Of a stretch of 64,000 nt of DNA, positions 27,075 through 37,014 are shown piece after piece. Every line of letters begins with the position of its first letter. Within the stretch, counting starts at the first letter, position 1. This DNA is from Paenibacillus sp. JQZ6Y-1. GTDB taxonomy: Bacteria; Bacillota; Bacilli; Paenibacillales; Paenibacillaceae. The stretch spans positions 1-64,000 of the forward strand of contig NZ_JBFDUZ010000008.1 in NCBI RefSeq assembly GCF_040719145.1, read 5' to 3'. Both the position numbers and the translations under genes were made by a program. The notes under the pieces were generated by a model. The model made no database searches, was not told where the DNA came from, and saw only the letters and a program-made list of their open reading frames with translations.

Positions 27075-27599
27075 ATGGCTGATCTCCGCGATGTTCTGCT
27101 GGTGGATGGTTATAACATGATCGGATCGTGGCCCGACCTGGTGGAACTGGCGGAAAATAGCCTTCAGGAGGCGCGTGATCGACTGCTGGAACGGCTAGCG
27201 AATTACCAGGCCTTTTCCGGGCAGCGTGTTGTTGCCGTATTTGATGCTTATCGAGTTCCTGGATTAGGCAAATCGTACGAGCAAGGACGCGTGGAGCTGT
27301 ATTTTACGAAGGAAAAGGAAACGGCAGATGAGGCAATTGAGCGTTTTGTCGGTCAATTGAAGCATCGACGCAGACAAATCTATGTGGCGACGAGCGATAT
27401 GACGGAGCAGCATGTGATCTTCGGTCAGGGCGCATTGCGTATATCCGCACGTGAGCTATTGATCGAAGTACAGATCGGCGAACGCGAGATTCGGCAGCGA
27501 ATCCGTGAGCAACGACTTGATAGCAATCGCAATACGCTCGATGGCAAACTCAATCCACAGCAGCGTCTAATGTTTGAAAAATGGCGCAGGGGAGAATAG
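27075..27599 (+). CDS. rae1: NYN-domain ribosome-dependent endoribonuclease Rae1 (YacP)
   Basis: A PIN/NYN-like nuclease; its B. subtilis homologue enters the ribosomal A site and cuts certain mRNAs. The fold is shown by the acidic residues in LLVDGYNMIGSW, VVAVFDAYRVPG and YVATSDMTEQH. A basic C-terminal tail follows. At 174 residues it is close to the known 170. ATG 27075 is chosen over in-frame upstream starts because those lie inside rlmB. No strong ribosome-binding site is visible, so translation is probably coupled to rlmB. Confidence 0.93.
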   Translation: MADLRDVLLVDGYNMIGSWPDLVELAENSLQEARDRLLERLANYQAFSGQRVVAVFDAYRVPGLGKSYEQGRVELYFTKEKETADEAIERFVGQLKHRRRQIYVATSDMTEQHVIFGQGALRISARELLIEVQIGEREIRQRIREQRLDSNRNTLDGKLNPQQRLMFEKWRRGE

Positions 27600-27699
27600 G
27601 CTGTCAGTCCGATGACAGCTTATCTGCGAACCTGTGTTCCGGTTTACGGTGAATCCGGTAAATAAGCGCGTAATCTCCCGTCAAATGGGGCAAAATCGG

Positions 27700-27729
27700 T
27701 TGACGATGTGAGGTTACATAATATATACT
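27700..27729 (+). promoter_or_regulatory. Sigma-A promoter of sigH
   Basis: TTGACG, an 18-base spacer and TATACT lie about 57 bases before the GTG start of sigH. An overlapping TATATA would give a 16-base spacer. No AbrB site could be judged by eye. Confidence 0.6.
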
Positions 27730-27785
27730 GATGCTATATTTTATAGGGTAACGGAGACCTTGCGTTGCAACCGGAGGGATTGTTT

Positions 27786-28433
27786 GTGAGTGTCGACCTC
27801 AAAGATATCATGGTATCACCATATGATTACCAGAGCGATGAAGATCTTGTGGAAGCTGTCCGTCATGGCGATTCCGAAGCGCTGGAGTACTTGATTACCA
27901 AGTATAAGAATTTTGTCCGCGCCAAAGCCCGTTCGTATTTTCTGATCGGTGCTGACCGCGAGGATATTGTACAGGAAGGCATGATCGGCCTGTATAAATC
28001 AATCCGCGACTTCAAAAACGATAAGCTGTCTTCGTTCAAAGTCTTTGCCGAGCTGTGTATTACTCGTCAGATTATTACGGCGATCAAAACAGCCACCCGG
28101 CAAAAGCACATTCCGCTGAACTCCTATGTCTCTCTGGATAAACCGATCTATGATGAAGATTCCGACCGTACACTGCTCGATGTGATCTGTGGTTCGCCCA
28201 TGTCCGATCCTGAAGAACTGGTGATCAACAAGGAGGAATTTACGGGTCTTGAAGACAAGATGTCCGAAATTCTGAGCGATCTGGAACGCAAAGTACTAAT
28301 GCTGTATCTGGATGGACGTTCCTATCAGGAAATCGCGGTCGATCTGTGCCGCCACGTCAAATCTATCGACAATGCACTGCAGCGTGTCAAACGCAAACTG
28401 GAACGGTATCTTGAAGTGCGGGACGAACAATAA
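27786..28433 (+). CDS. sigH: RNA polymerase sigma-H factor
   Basis: Sigma-70-family factor for the transition to stationary phase and early sporulation. Region 2 is very well conserved (YLITKYKNFVRAKARSYF and GADREDIVQEGMIGLYKSI). Region 4 carries the helix-turn-helix (DGRSYQEIAVDLCRHVKSID). The length, 215 residues, fits the family (218 in B. subtilis). GTG 27786 is chosen because GGAGGG lies seven bases upstream; the TTG codons at 27765 and 27780 lie before or too close to that site. It has its own promoter and terminator. Its presence implies a spore-forming lineage. Confidence 0.95.
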   Translation: MSVDLKDIMVSPYDYQSDEDLVEAVRHGDSEALEYLITKYKNFVRAKARSYFLIGADREDIVQEGMIGLYKSIRDFKNDKLSSFKVFAELCITRQIITAIKTATRQKHIPLNSYVSLDKPIYDEDSDRTLLDVICGSPMSDPEELVINKEEFTGLEDKMSEILSDLERKVLMLYLDGRSYQEIAVDLCRHVKSIDNALQRVKRKLERYLEVRDEQ

Positions 28434-28452
28434 TGCCGCAAGCAACCAAGTG

Positions 28453-28478
28453 AAGACTCTGTGACGGAGTCTTTTTTA
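28453..28478 (+). terminator. Intrinsic terminator after sigH
   Basis: AAGACTC and GAGTCTT pair around a TGTGACG loop and run into six T, 20 bases after the sigH stop. Confidence 0.88.
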
Positions 28479-28582
28479 TTTTGTATGTCTCCCTGTAAAA
28501 TACAGCGCTGGTCGCTGGAAATGCCGTTGCCGGAACAGAACAAAAAATGTTATTTTTTTGCAAAGCAAAACAGTAATATTCG

Positions 28583-28611
28583 TTGACAGGGTAAGGGTGC
28601 TGTGCTAAAGT
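28583..28611 (+). promoter_or_regulatory. Sigma-A promoter for secE-nusG
   Basis: A consensus TTGACA, a 17-base spacer and TAAAGT with an upstream TG (extended -10). It lies just before the rpmG remnant, so the remnant would be transcribed in the secE leader. Confidence 0.7.
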
Positions 28612-28623
28612 GTTTTAGGTAGG

Positions 28624-28773
28624 CCAAAAATCGCCTGTTTTTAAGTGTGCCAATCTTTAAATGCTTTGAAGAATGGCGTGCCTGAGAACATGCGTAACCA
28701 CCCTGACCACATGGGGATGAAGAATATAACCGACTGTATAGTCTGGATAATTCTTTGTACCTGATCGTCTTTT
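28624..28773 (+). pseudogene. rpmG: Decayed rpmG (ribosomal protein L33) remnant
   Basis: In the usual place for an L33 gene, just before secE, one frame reads NMRNHPDHMGMKN (28687-28725). This is a close match to the L33 core NKRNHPDRMEMKK. Exactly 13 codons upstream the same frame has a Cys (28648), where L33 has the first Cys of its first pair. Upstream there is an in-frame TAA (28642) and no start codon. Downstream the L33-like tail continues only after a frame change (YNRLYSLDNSLY). The 50-codon footprint fits exactly between the promoter and the secE ribosome-binding site. The gene cannot make L33; a paralogue elsewhere must supply it. Confidence 0.75.
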
Positions 28774-28785
28774 GGAGGTGTAATC

Positions 28786-28977
28786 GTGGCACGAAGCTTC
28801 AAGTCTTTGTTTTCCTTTTTCTCCGAAAGCTGGGCTGAACTTAAAAAGGTTCGCTGGCCTAATCGTAAAGAGCTGATAAACTATACACTGATTGTTATCG
28901 GTACGATTTTGTTTGTTGGCATTTATTTTTGGGTTTTGGATATCGGCATTTCCGCTGTGATCGAAGCGATAATTTAA
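28786..28977 (+). CDS. secE: Preprotein translocase subunit SecE
   Basis: Small essential subunit of the SecYEG channel, which clamps SecY. It has an N-terminal amphipathic helix with the conserved ELKKVRWPNRKEL and a single membrane helix (about residues 34-58). The length, 63 residues, is typical of Bacillota. GTG 28786 follows TTTGGAGGTG. It lies 22 bases before nusG, the standard pairing. An rpmG remnant occupies the space just upstream. Confidence 0.96.
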   Translation: MARSFKSLFSFFSESWAELKKVRWPNRKELINYTLIVIGTILFVGIYFWVLDIGISAVIEAII

Positions 28978-28999
28978 GAAGGGTTCCAGGTGGCTTGAT

Positions 29000-29533
29000 A
29001 TGGAAAAAAGATGGTACGTCGTTCATACCTATTCCGGGTATGAAAACAAGGTCAAGGCCAATTTGGAAAAACGCGTTGAGTCCATGGGCATGGAAGACAA
29101 GATTTTCCGGGTTCTTGTTCCGATGGAAGAAGAGCTGGTAAACAAAGACGGTAAGAAAAAAACTGTCATGCGTAAAGTTTACCCCGGTTATGTGCTTGTT
29201 GAAATGATCCAGACCGATGATTCTTGGTATGTAGTACGCAATACTCCTGGTGTGACCGGCTTTGTCGGTTCAACAGGTTCAGGCTCTAAGCCGACTGCGC
29301 TGCTGCCAGAAGAAGTGGAACAGATTCTCAAACATATGGGTATGGAAGAGCCGAAGGAGAATATCGACTTCGACATCAAAGAATCCGTACGCATCAAAGT
29401 TGGACCGTTTGCGAATTTTGTTGGCTCCGTGGAAGAAATCTTGGTTGAGAAGAGTAAGCTCAGAGTGCATGTTAACATGTTCGGACGGGAAACCCCGCTT
29501 GAGCTGGATTATACTCAAGTGGAAAAGATATAA
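29000..29533 (+). CDS. nusG: Transcription termination/antitermination factor NusG
   Basis: Binds RNA polymerase and affects pausing, Rho termination and coupling to the ribosome. The N-terminal NGN domain begins KRWYVVHTYSGYENKVK. The C-terminal KOW domain contains IKVGPFANFVGSVEEI and ends with LELDYTQVEKI. The length, 177 residues, is standard. The 167-base gap to rplK holds GC-rich inverted segments, including CCGCAATTGCGG-like sequence followed by GTTTTT near 29625-29652. That could be an attenuator, but no clear promoter was seen. Confidence 0.97.
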   Translation: MEKRWYVVHTYSGYENKVKANLEKRVESMGMEDKIFRVLVPMEEELVNKDGKKKTVMRKVYPGYVLVEMIQTDDSWYVVRNTPGVTGFVGSTGSGSKPTALLPEEVEQILKHMGMEEPKENIDFDIKESVRIKVGPFANFVGSVEEILVEKSKLRVHVNMFGRETPLELDYTQVEKI

Positions 29534-29700
29534 GCTGGTTTCTAGGATGACACAGGGGATTGGAACAGAGCGATCTGTTTTGATTCTGACCGGTGCTTCC
29601 GGTTTTACCGCAGTCTGTGCGGCGCAAGCCCGCAATTGCGGCGTTTTTCGTGGGAGGGCAGCGATGTCCGTCTACCACTATTCGCAAGGAGGTGTTTTAC

Positions 29701-30126
29701 ATGGCTAAAAAGGTAATCAAAATGGTAAAACTGCAAATCCCAGCTGGTAAAGCGAACCCGGCTCCTCCAGTAGGTCCGGCATTGGGTCAAGCAGGTGTCA
29801 ACATCATGGCATTCTGTAAAGAATTCAACGCTCGTACAGCAGATCAAGCAGGTTTGATCATTCCGGTTGAGATCACAGTGTTTGAAGATCGTTCTTTCAC
29901 TTTCATCACTAAAACTCCACCGGCTGCAGTTCTTCTGAAAGTGGCTGCTAAGATCGAAAAAGGATCTGGCGAACCGAACAAGAAGAAAGTTGCAGTTGTG
30001 AAACGTTCTGCAGTTCGTGAAATTGCTGAACAAAAAATGCCTGACCTGAACGCAGCTTCGATCGAAGCAGCAATGTTGATGGTTGAAGGTACAGCACGTA
30101 GCATGGGTATCACAATCGAAGACTAA
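29701..30126 (+). CDS. rplK: 50S ribosomal protein L11
   Basis: Part of the GTPase-associated centre; binds 23S helices 43-44 and contacts elongation factors. The N-terminal domain has the conserved proline-rich helix [22 protein letters not shown]. The C-terminal RNA-binding domain contains [14 protein letters not shown]. The length, 141 residues, is standard. ATG 29701 follows AAGGAGGTG; upstream in-frame codons belong to the leader. A small hairpin (30142-30164, TTCG loop) lies between it and rplA. Confidence 0.98.
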   Translation: MAKKVIKMVKLQIPAGKANPAPPVGPALGQAGVNIMAFCKEFNARTADQAGLIIPVEITVFEDRSFTFITKTPPAAVLLKVAAKIEKGSGEPNKKKVAVVKRSAVREIAEQKMPDLNAASIEAAMLMVEGTARSMGITIED

Positions 30127-30234
30127 TTTTTATTAGTTTTTACTGCACTCCTTCGGGAGGCAGTCTATGCCGAATCGTATGATTTGACATATGTGGGAGG
30201 AATATCCGCTAATACCACAAAGGAGGAATATTAA

Positions 30235-30927
30235 ATGGCTAAACATGGTAAAAAGTATCTGGAAGCTGTTAAGCTGATTGACAGCGAAGCTACTTACGAG
30301 CCAACTGAAGCAGTTGCTTTGGTTAAAAAGGCAGCTACTGCAAAATTCGACGAAACTGTTGAAGCAGCAGTACGTCTGGGTGTTGACCCTCGTAAACAAG
30401 ACCAAGCTGTTCGTGGCGTAGTTGTACTGCCACACGGTACTGGTAAAACTCAACGTGTTCTCGTATTCGCAAAAGGCGAAAAAGCAAAAGAAGCGGAAGC
30501 TGCTGGCGCTGACTTCGTAGGCGATCAGGACATGATCAACAAAATCCAACAAGGATGGTTCGAATTTGATGTCTGCGTAGCTACGCCGGACATGATGAGC
30601 GAAGTTGGTAAACTGGGTCGTCTGCTGGGTGGTAAAGGTCTGATGCCTAACCCTAAAGCAGGTACAGTTACATTCGACGTTACCAAAGCTGTTCAAGAAA
30701 TCAAAGCTGGTAAAATCGAATACCGTCTGGACAAAGCAGGACAAATTCACGCGCCAATCGGTAAAGTTTCCTTCACTGAAGAGCAACTGAACGAGAACCT
30801 CAAAGCTCTCGTTGACGCTCTGAACCGCGCTAAACCAGCTGCGGCAAAAGGTGTTTACCTGAAAAACATTGCGGTATCTTCCACAATGGGACCAAGCGCG
30901 CGCGTAAACGCTGCAACTTACAGATAA
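30235..30927 (+). CDS. rplA: 50S ribosomal protein L1
   Basis: Binds the mobile L1 stalk of 23S rRNA and helps release deacylated tRNA. In many bacteria it represses its own operon by binding a stalk-like mRNA site. Conserved stretches include [32 protein letters not shown] and [16 protein letters not shown]. The length, 230 residues, is standard. AAGGAGGAA precedes the ATG. It is co-transcribed with rplK; the 313-base gap that follows holds a new promoter and the L10 leader. Confidence 0.98.
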   Translation: MAKHGKKYLEAVKLIDSEATYEPTEAVALVKKAATAKFDETVEAAVRLGVDPRKQDQAVRGVVVLPHGTGKTQRVLVFAKGEKAKEAEAAGADFVGDQDMINKIQQGWFEFDVCVATPDMMSEVGKLGRLLGGKGLMPNPKAGTVTFDVTKAVQEIKAGKIEYRLDKAGQIHAPIGKVSFTEEQLNENLKALVDALNRAKPAAAKGVYLKNIAVSSTMGPSARVNAATYR

Positions 30928-30934
30928 TTAAGTG

Positions 30935-30963
30935 TTGACATCTGTCAACGCATTTGATAATCT
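30935..30963 (+). promoter_or_regulatory. Probable promoter of rplJ-rplL
   Basis: TTGACA at 30935-30940 is followed by GATAAT (15-base spacer) or TAATCT (17-base spacer). It lies just after rplA and before the L10 leader. The -10 choice is uncertain. Confidence 0.55.
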
Positions 30964-31020
30964 GTAAAAGTTGTGATTACGTACGAACTTTGTTTGTGCT
31001 ATTACATTCGAATACGTTTA

Positions 31021-31165
31021 ACCGTAGACAGTAGGTGCCGCTTGCGGCTTAATTTCCTACCGAGGTGTTCTGATAGAATAACGGGATGAACGGTTGTCGC
31101 TTAGGTGGCAGCCGATCCATTCCGCCTTATCAAGCCTTCGTGATTCTACGGGGGCTTTTTTAATG
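31021..31165 (+). promoter_or_regulatory. Ribosomal protein L10 leader RNA
   Basis: The leader carries the paired CCGTAGACAGTAGGTGC and CCTACCGAGG segments and a final GC stem (AAGCC...GGCTT, 31131-31155) with six T. This is the layout of the L10-leader family. Binding of the L10-(L12)4 complex should favour the terminator and shut off rplJ-rplL. The long gap before rplJ is therefore regulatory rather than empty. Confidence 0.85.
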
Positions 31166-31240
31166 CCCGTAGGAACACTTTTTCGCAGCTCATTCAGGGG
31201 TGTACGGAAAAGCAAGAATACGATCAGGAGGTGTCCACAC

Positions 31241-31744
31241 TTGGCAAACGCAAAAGTAATCCAGGCAAAACAGGAAGCGGTAGAAGTAGTAGCAGCAAAA
31301 CTGCGCGAGAGCGTATCGACTGTTGTAGCTGACTATCGTGGTCTGAACGTAGCTCAAGTTACAGAATTGCGCAAACAACTGCGTGAAGCTGGCGTTGAGT
31401 TCCAGGTATTGAAAAATACACTGGTTCGCCGCGCAACTGAGTCTGCTGAATTGACTGAACTGAACGAAGTGCTGAGCGGTCCTACCGCTATCGCTTTCAG
31501 TAAAGACGATGCAGTAATCGCAGCTAAAATTCTGAACGACTTTGCTAAAACCAACGATGCGCTTGAACTGAAAGGCGGCGTTGTAGAAGGTCGCGTAGTA
31601 AGCGCGGACGAAATCAAAGCGCTGGCAGCACTGCCATCCCGCGAAGGTCTCTTGTCCATGCTGCTTAGCGTACTTCAAGCTCCAGTTCGCAACTTCGCAC
31701 TGGCAGTTAAAGCAGTATCCGAGAAAGAAGAGCAAAGCGCGTAA
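31241..31744 (+). CDS. rplJ: 50S ribosomal protein L10
   Basis: Base of the ribosomal stalk: binds 23S rRNA near L11 and carries L7/L12 dimers on its C-terminal helix. The conserved segments are [33 protein letters not shown] and [10 protein letters not shown]. The length, 167 residues, is standard. TTG 31241 is the start, placed by CAGGAGGTG upstream; extension upstream would run through the leader terminator. It is preceded by its autoregulatory leader and followed by rplL. Confidence 0.97.
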   Translation: MANAKVIQAKQEAVEVVAAKLRESVSTVVADYRGLNVAQVTELRKQLREAGVEFQVLKNTLVRRATESAELTELNEVLSGPTAIAFSKDDAVIAAKILNDFAKTNDALELKGGVVEGRVVSADEIKALAALPSREGLLSMLLSVLQAPVRNFALAVKAVSEKEEQSA

Positions 31745-31837
31745 GCGACTGTTCCTTCTGCCTCACGCCCATGTGGCGTAAAACAGGCTGATACAGCCAA
31801 AACAAATCCAAATAAAACCAACATGGAGGGTTTATAA

Positions 31838-32200
31838 ATGAGTCAAGAGCAAATCCTTGAAGCCATCAAAGGCATGACTGTACTGGAACTGAACGATCTG
31901 GTAAAAGCAATCGAAGAAGAATTCGGCGTAACTGCAGCAGCTCCAGTAGCAGCAGCAGCTGGCGGCGGCGCAGCAGCAGAAGCTGAGCAAACTGAGTTTG
32001 ATGTAGTACTGACTTCCGCTGGTGCTTCCAAAATCAACGTAATCAAAGCAGTTCGCGAAGTAACTGGTCTGGGTCTGAAAGAAGCTAAAGAAGTAGTAGA
32101 CAACGCTCCTAAAGCAATCAAAGAAGGCGTTGCTAAAGAAGAAGCTGAATCCATCAAAGCAAAACTGGAAGAAGCTGGCGCATCTGTAGAATTGAAATAA
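31838..32200 (+). CDS. rplL: 50S ribosomal protein L7/L12
   Basis: Multicopy stalk protein that recruits and activates translational GTPases. An N-terminal dimerisation domain (about 1-35) and an Ala/Gly-rich hinge ([13 protein letters not shown]) precede the C-terminal factor-binding domain ([18 protein letters not shown] to the end). The length, 120 residues, is standard. ATGGAGGG precedes the ATG. A strong terminator follows 20 bases after the stop. Confidence 0.98.
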   Translation: MSQEQILEAIKGMTVLELNDLVKAIEEEFGVTAAAPVAAAAGGGAAAEAEQTEFDVVLTSAGASKINVIKAVREVTGLGLKEAKEVVDNAPKAIKEGVAKEEAESIKAKLEEAGASVELK

Positions 32201-32220
32201 GAGAGTTTCTCTTGTTTCTT

Positions 32221-32256
32221 ACAAACCCCTTGAATTCGTTCAAGGGGTTTGTTTTG
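32221..32256 (+). terminator. Intrinsic terminator after rplL
   Basis: A 14-bp perfect stem (ACAAACCCCTTGAA with TTCAAGGGGTTTGT) has a TTCG tetraloop and is followed by TTTTG. Confidence 0.92.
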
Positions 32257-32290
32257 TAAAAAAGGAACAAGGAAAGGGTGAGGGAATGAT

Positions 32291-32887
32291 ATGGGAGATC
32301 ATTATTATTCCAGTCAACCGGGAGCTGCACACGAACGTCGCAAGCTCGAGACAGAGCTGCGCGGACGGAAGTTTACCTTTGTCAGTGATTCGGGTGTCTT
32401 TTCCAAAACAGGAATTGATTATGGTAGCCGCGTATTGATTGAGGCACTGCACATCCCAGAGGACGCCAACGTATTGGATGTAGGATGTGGCTATGGTCCC
32501 ATGGGGCTGTCAGCAGCGATTCTTGCACCAAAGGGACATGTTACGATGCTGGATGTGAATGAGCGTGCTGTACAGCTTGCACGGGAAAATGCCAGACTGA
32601 ATAACATTGATAACGTGGAAGTTAAAGTCAGTGACCGTTTGGAAGCTGTTGCGGGACAATCCTTTGACGTGGTTATTACCAATCCACCGATCCGTGCAGG
32701 TAAAGAAACCGTGCATTCGATCTTTGAACAAGCATATGAGCATCTGAATCCGGGCGGTTCGCTCTGGATCGTCATCCAGAAAAAGCAGGGCGCACCATCA
32801 GCCTGGGCAAAGCTGGAGCAGTTGTTTGATGAGGTAGAAGAAGTAACCAAGGATAAAGGGTATCGCATCTTCAAAGCGACCAAATAA
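32291..32887 (+). CDS. Class I SAM-dependent methyltransferase, RsmC/YbxB type
   Basis: A Rossmann-fold methyltransferase of 198 residues in the place of ybxB, between rplL and rpoB. Motif I is VLDVGCGYGPMG (about residues 59-70), and the acidic end of strand 2 is MLDVNERA. The catalytic motif is TNPPIRAGK, the NPP signature of enzymes that methylate exocyclic amines of nucleic-acid bases. By analogy with RsmC it may methylate a guanine in 16S rRNA, but no target can be read from the sequence. AAGGGTGAGGG lies upstream of the ATG. Confidence 0.9.
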   Translation: MGDHYYSSQPGAAHERRKLETELRGRKFTFVSDSGVFSKTGIDYGSRVLIEALHIPEDANVLDVGCGYGPMGLSAAILAPKGHVTMLDVNERAVQLARENARLNNIDNVEVKVSDRLEAVAGQSFDVVITNPPIRAGKETVHSIFEQAYEHLNPGGSLWIVIQKKQGAPSAWAKLEQLFDEVEEVTKDKGYRIFKATK

Positions 32888-32966
32888 AAAACCTGATCAC
32901 CGGGCAAGGGTGAACAGGCTTGATCCATTCAGAAATGAAATGGGCAATAATTGTGAAACAGTATAG

Positions 32967-32995
32967 TTGACTGCATAAGCTTAATATGATATTAT
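32967..32995 (+). promoter_or_regulatory. Sigma-A promoter of rpoB-rpoC
   Basis: TTGACT, a 17-base spacer and TATTAT with an extended TGA. It sits in the 428-base gap before rpoB. The remaining leader (about 310 bases) is AT-rich and includes a TTTTTT run near 33178-33183, but no stable hairpin could be assigned. Confidence 0.8.
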
Positions 32996-33315
32996 TATGA
33001 AATGTCAGTATTAAGATGCCCTTTTTGGCTTTAGTTTTCTGCAAATGTCGAAAATTATGCACTATAAAGGGTGTTTAATATTGCCCATAAACGTATAATA
33101 ATCGTTCTTTCGGTGAATTTCAACCGGAATTGCAAGTGTAGACGCTGGATCACATCCGTTGATAGCTGATGGTGCTCTTTTTTCGAACCATTTCGATAAG
33201 GGCTTTTCTCTATTTGTGGGTGTGAACTTCTGTGTTATGAACTTATTATACGTGATCCAAACAGCAGTTCGCAATGAAATTTTTAAGTGAGTAGACATTA
33301 AGGGGTGAGTATAAG

Positions 33316-36300
33316 TTGGCAGGACATCTTGTTCAATATGGTCGACGCACTCGGCGAAGTTATGCACGAATTAACGAAGTTCTTGAAGTACCAAACCTGA
33401 TCGAAATCCAACAAAAATCTTATCAGTGGTTTTTGGATGAAGGATTGCGTGAAATGTTCCAGGATATCTCGCCAATTCAGGATTTCACTGGCAATCTGGT
33501 GCTTGAGTTCATCGACTACAGCCTGGGTGAGCCTAAATATACAGTAGACGACGCAAAAGAGCGCGACGTTACGTATTCAGCTCCACTGCGGGTCAAAGTC
33601 CGTCTCATCAACAAGGAAACGGGTGAAGTCAAAGAGCAGGAAGTATTCATGGGTGATTTCCCGCTGATGACGGAAACCGGCACCTTTATTATCAACGGTG
33701 CAGAACGGGTTATTGTCAGCCAGTTGGTTCGCTCTCCCAGCGTCTATTTCAGCACTAAAGTCGATAAAAATGGTAAAACATCATATACAGCTACCGTTAT
33801 TCCTAACCGCGGTGCATGGCTGGAACTGGAAATGGATGCGAAGGACATTGTTTACGTCCGTATTGACCGTACCCGTAAGATTCCAGTAACTGTCCTGCTG
33901 CGCGCACTCGGATTCGGCAGCGATGCTGAAATTTTGGACCTGCTCGGCAATGACGAATATATCCGCAACACTTTAGATAAAGACAACACCGACTCTACCG
34001 AGAAAGCGCTGATCGAGATTTACGAGCGTCTTCGTCCGGGCGAGCCACCAACACTGGATAACGCAAAAAGCCTGCTCGTAGCACGCTTCTTCGATCCAAA
34101 ACGCTATGATCTGGCGAATGTTGGTCGTTACAAAATCAACAAAAAGCTGCATATCAAAAATCGTCTCTTCAACCAAAGGCTGGCTGAGACGCTGATTGAT
34201 ACAAATACTGGCGAAATTATTGCGGAAGCTGGCCAAGTGGTAGATCGTCGTCTGTTGGACGAAATCATGCCATATCTGGAAGGCGACCTGAATTTCAAAA
34301 CGTATCATGTAGCTGGCGGCGTTCTGGATGCCAATGATATTCCGATGCAAAACATCAGTGTCTTCTCCCCATTGGAAGATGGCAAAGTAGTATCGGTTAT
34401 CGCTAACGGTATCATCGACAAATCCGTCAAAAACATCACACCAGCTGATATTATCGCATCGATCAGCTACTTCTTGAACCTGCTTCAAGGTATCGGCGAT
34501 ACCGACGATATTGACCATCTGGGTAACCGTCGTCTGCGTTCCGTAGGTGAATTGCTTCAGAACCAATTCCGTATCGGTTTGTCCCGTATGGAACGTGTGG
34601 TTCGTGAGAGAATGTCGATTCAGGATGCTAACGTCATCACACCACAGGCACTGATCAACATACGTCCGGTTATTGCATCGATCAAAGAGTTCTTTGGTAG
34701 CTCCCAGCTGTCCCAGTTTATGGACCAAACGAATCCGCTGGGCGAACTGACGCACAAACGTCGTCTGTCCGCACTCGGACCCGGTGGTTTGACGCGTGAG
34801 CGCGCAGGCTTTGAAGTCCGCGACGTCCATCCAAGTCATTACGGTCGTATGTGTCCAATCGAGACACCAGAGGGACCGAACATCGGTCTGATTAACTCCT
34901 TGTCCACCTTTGCTCGTATTAACGAGTACGGCTTTATCGAAGCTCCATATCGTCGTGTTGACCCGAAAACGCATCGCGTAACCGAGCATATCGACTATAT
35001 GACAGCCGATGAAGAGGACAACTATGTAATCGCTCAGGCGAATGCGCAGCTGACAGAAGACGGCTCCTTTGCAGATGAGATGGTTATCGTCCGTTATAAC
35101 AAACAGGCAGATAACATTCTCCCTATGCCAAGTGAGCGCGTTGACTACATGGACGTATCTCCTAAACAGGTTGTGTCCGTGGCAACAGCACTCATTCCGT
35201 TCCTGGAAAACGATGACTCCAACCGTGCGCTCATGGGTTCCAACATGCAGCGTCAGGCGGTGCCACTGCTTATTCCGAAGGCGCCTCTGGTCGGTACGGG
35301 TATGGAACACAAAGCTGCAAAAGACTCCGGCGTATGTATCGTTACGAAGTTTGACGGTATCATCGAGCGTTCTACAGCCAGCGAAATTACGCTGCGCCGT
35401 ATTGAGAACGTAGATGGCAAAGAAGTCAAAGGCGACCTTGTTAAGTATAAATTACACAAATTTATGCGTTCGAACCAAGGTACGTCCATCAACCAACGTC
35501 CGATCGTTAAAACTGGCGATATTGTCAAAAAAGGCGATATCCTGGCAGACGGTCCTTCCACGGAGATGGGCGAGATCGCACTCGGCCGTAACGTTGTCGT
35601 CGCATTTATGACCTGGGAAGGTTATAACTACGAGGATGCGATCCTGCTGAGCGAGAAGCTGGTCAAAGAGGATGTATACACTTCGATCCATATCGAGGAA
35701 TACGAATCCGAAGCCCGCGATACCAAACTCGGACCTGAAGAAATTACACGCGACATCCCGAACGTCGGTGAAGACGCGTTGAAAAACCTCGACGAGCGCG
35801 GTATTATCCGCATCGGTGCTGAGATCGCTGCTGGCGATATCCTCGTTGGTAAAGTTACTCCGAAAGGTGTAACCGAACTGACTGCGGAAGAACGTCTCCT
35901 GCACGCAATCTTCGGTGAGAAAGCTCGCGAAGTTCGCGACACCAGCCTGAGAGTACCTCACGGTACTGACGGTATCGTTGTAGACGTAAAAGTATTTACC
36001 AGAGAAAACGGTGACGAATTGCCACCGGGTGTAAACCATCTGGTACGTGTCTACATCGCGCAAAAACGTAAAATCTCCGAAGGCGATAAAATGGCCGGAC
36101 GTCACGGTAACAAAGGGGTCGTAGCCCGTATTCTGCCGGAAGAAGATATGCCGTTTATGCCGGACGGTACACCTGTACAGGTTGTACTGAACCCGCTGGG
36201 CGTACCTTCCCGTATGAACATCGGTCAGATCCTGGAAGTCCACATCGGTATGGCAGCCATGAAGCTTGGTATTCATGTCGCTACACCGGTATTCGATGGC

Positions 36301-36861
36301 GCGAACGAGTACGATGTATTTGACACTATGGAAGAAGCCGGTATGCAGCGTAACGGTAAAACCGTTCTTTACGATGGCAGAACTGGTGATGAGTTTGAGC
36401 GTGAAGTCACTGTCGGTGTCATGCACATGATCAAACTCGCCCACATGGTCGATGATAAAATCCATGCCCGTTCCACTGGTCCTTACTCTCTCGTTACGCA
36501 ACAGCCGCTGGGTGGTAAAGCTCAGTTCGGTGGTCAGCGTTTCGGTGAGATGGAAGTTTGGGCGCTGGAAGCTTACGGCGCTGCATACACCCTGCAAGAG
36601 ATCCTTACAGTCAAATCCGATGATGTCGTTGGTCGTGTAAAAACGTACGAATCGATCGTCAAAGGCGAAAACGTTCCTGAACCGGGCGTTCCTGAATCGT
36701 TCAAAGTATTGATCAAGGAGCTGCAAAGCTTGGGTATGGACGTTAAGATTCTCAATGAGGAAGAAAACGAAATTGAGATGAAAGAGCTGGATGACGAAGA
36801 GGAAAACACCAATGATAAACTGAGCCTGAACTTGGAAGGCTCCGAAGTCGGCGTAGATTAA
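33316..36861 (+). CDS. rpoB: DNA-directed RNA polymerase subunit beta
   Basis: Catalytic core subunit of RNA polymerase. All parts are recognisable: the lobe and protrusion, the rifampicin pocket (about residues 459-495, with [20 protein letters not shown]), the flap, the catalytic-side [10 protein letters not shown] loop, and a C-terminal clamp region ([24 protein letters not shown]). The rifampicin pocket has the sensitive-type residues (Gln, Asp, His and Ser at the usual sites). The length, 1181 residues, is normal for Bacillota. The start is TTG 33316, with AAGGGGTGAG upstream. The acidic C-terminal tail is typical of low-GC Gram-positives. Confidence 0.99.
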   Translation: MAGHLVQYGRRTRRSYARINEVLEVPNLIEIQQKSYQWFLDEGLREMFQDISPIQDFTGNLVLEFIDYSLGEPKYTVDDAKERDVTYSAPLRVKVRLINKETGEVKEQEVFMGDFPLMTETGTFIINGAERVIVSQLVRSPSVYFSTKVDKNGKTSYTATVIPNRGAWLELEMDAKDIVYVRIDRTRKIPVTVLLRALGFGSDAEILDLLGNDEYIRNTLDKDNTDSTEKALIEIYERLRPGEPPTLDNAKSLLVARFFDPKRYDLANVGRYKINKKLHIKNRLFNQRLAETLIDTNTGEIIAEAGQVVDRRLLDEIMPYLEGDLNFKTYHVAGGVLDANDIPMQNISVFSPLEDGKVVSVIANGIIDKSVKNITPADIIASISYFLNLLQGIGDTDDIDHLGNRRLRSVGELLQNQFRIGLSRMERVVRERMSIQDANVITPQALINIRPVIASIKEFFGSSQLSQFMDQTNPLGELTHKRRLSALGPGGLTRERAGFEVRDVHPSHYGRMCPIETPEGPNIGLINSLSTFARINEYGFIEAPYRRVDPKTHRVTEHIDYMTADEEDNYVIAQANAQLTEDGSFADEMVIVRYNKQADNILPMPSERVDYMDVSPKQVVSVATALIPFLENDDSNRALMGSNMQRQAVPLLIPKAPLVGTGMEHKAAKDSGVCIVTKFDGIIERSTASEITLRRIENVDGKEVKGDLVKYKLHKFMRSNQGTSINQRPIVKTGDIVKKGDILADGPSTEMGEIALGRNVVVAFMTWEGYNYEDAILLSEKLVKEDVYTSIHIEEYESEARDTKLGPEEITRDIPNVGEDALKNLDERGIIRIGAEIAAGDILVGKVTPKGVTELTAEERLLHAIFGEKAREVRDTSLRVPHGTDGIVVDVKVFTRENGDELPPGVNHLVRVYIAQKRKISEGDKMAGRHGNKGVVARILPEEDMPFMPDGTPVQVVLNPLGVPSRMNIGQILEVHIGMAAMKLGIHVATPVFDGANEYDVFDTMEEAGMQRNGKTVLYDGRTGDEFEREVTVGVMHMIKLAHMVDDKIHARSTGPYSLVTQQPLGGKAQFGGQRFGEMEVWALEAYGAAYTLQEILTVKSDDVVGRVKTYESIVKGENVPEPGVPESFKVLIKELQSLGMDVKILNEEENEIEMKELDDEEENTNDKLSLNLEGSEVGVD

Positions 36862-36886
36862 TATCACTTGTCATATTCCCAACATT

Positions 36887-36944
36887 GTCCGATGACAGAT
36901 GCAGGCGAACCGGAGGTATTCCGGTTCAGCCTCATTCGTCGGAC
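36887..36944 (+). promoter_or_regulatory. Long hairpin between rpoB and rpoC
   Basis: The arms pair from both ends: GTCCGATGA with TCGTCGGAC (one G-U), then ATG/CAT, GGC/GCC, and an inner perfect GAACCGGA/TCCGGTTC stem with a GGTAT loop. This gives about 23 pairs with small bulges. No T run follows, so it is not an ordinary terminator. The whole rpoB-rpoC gap is 153 bases. Confidence 0.75.
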
Positions 36945-37014
36945 GGTGCATTGGGTTTTGTGCGGAATACAGAGCTTTACAATAAATAGGATTTGGCCTT
37001 AGGAGGGGTGTCTC

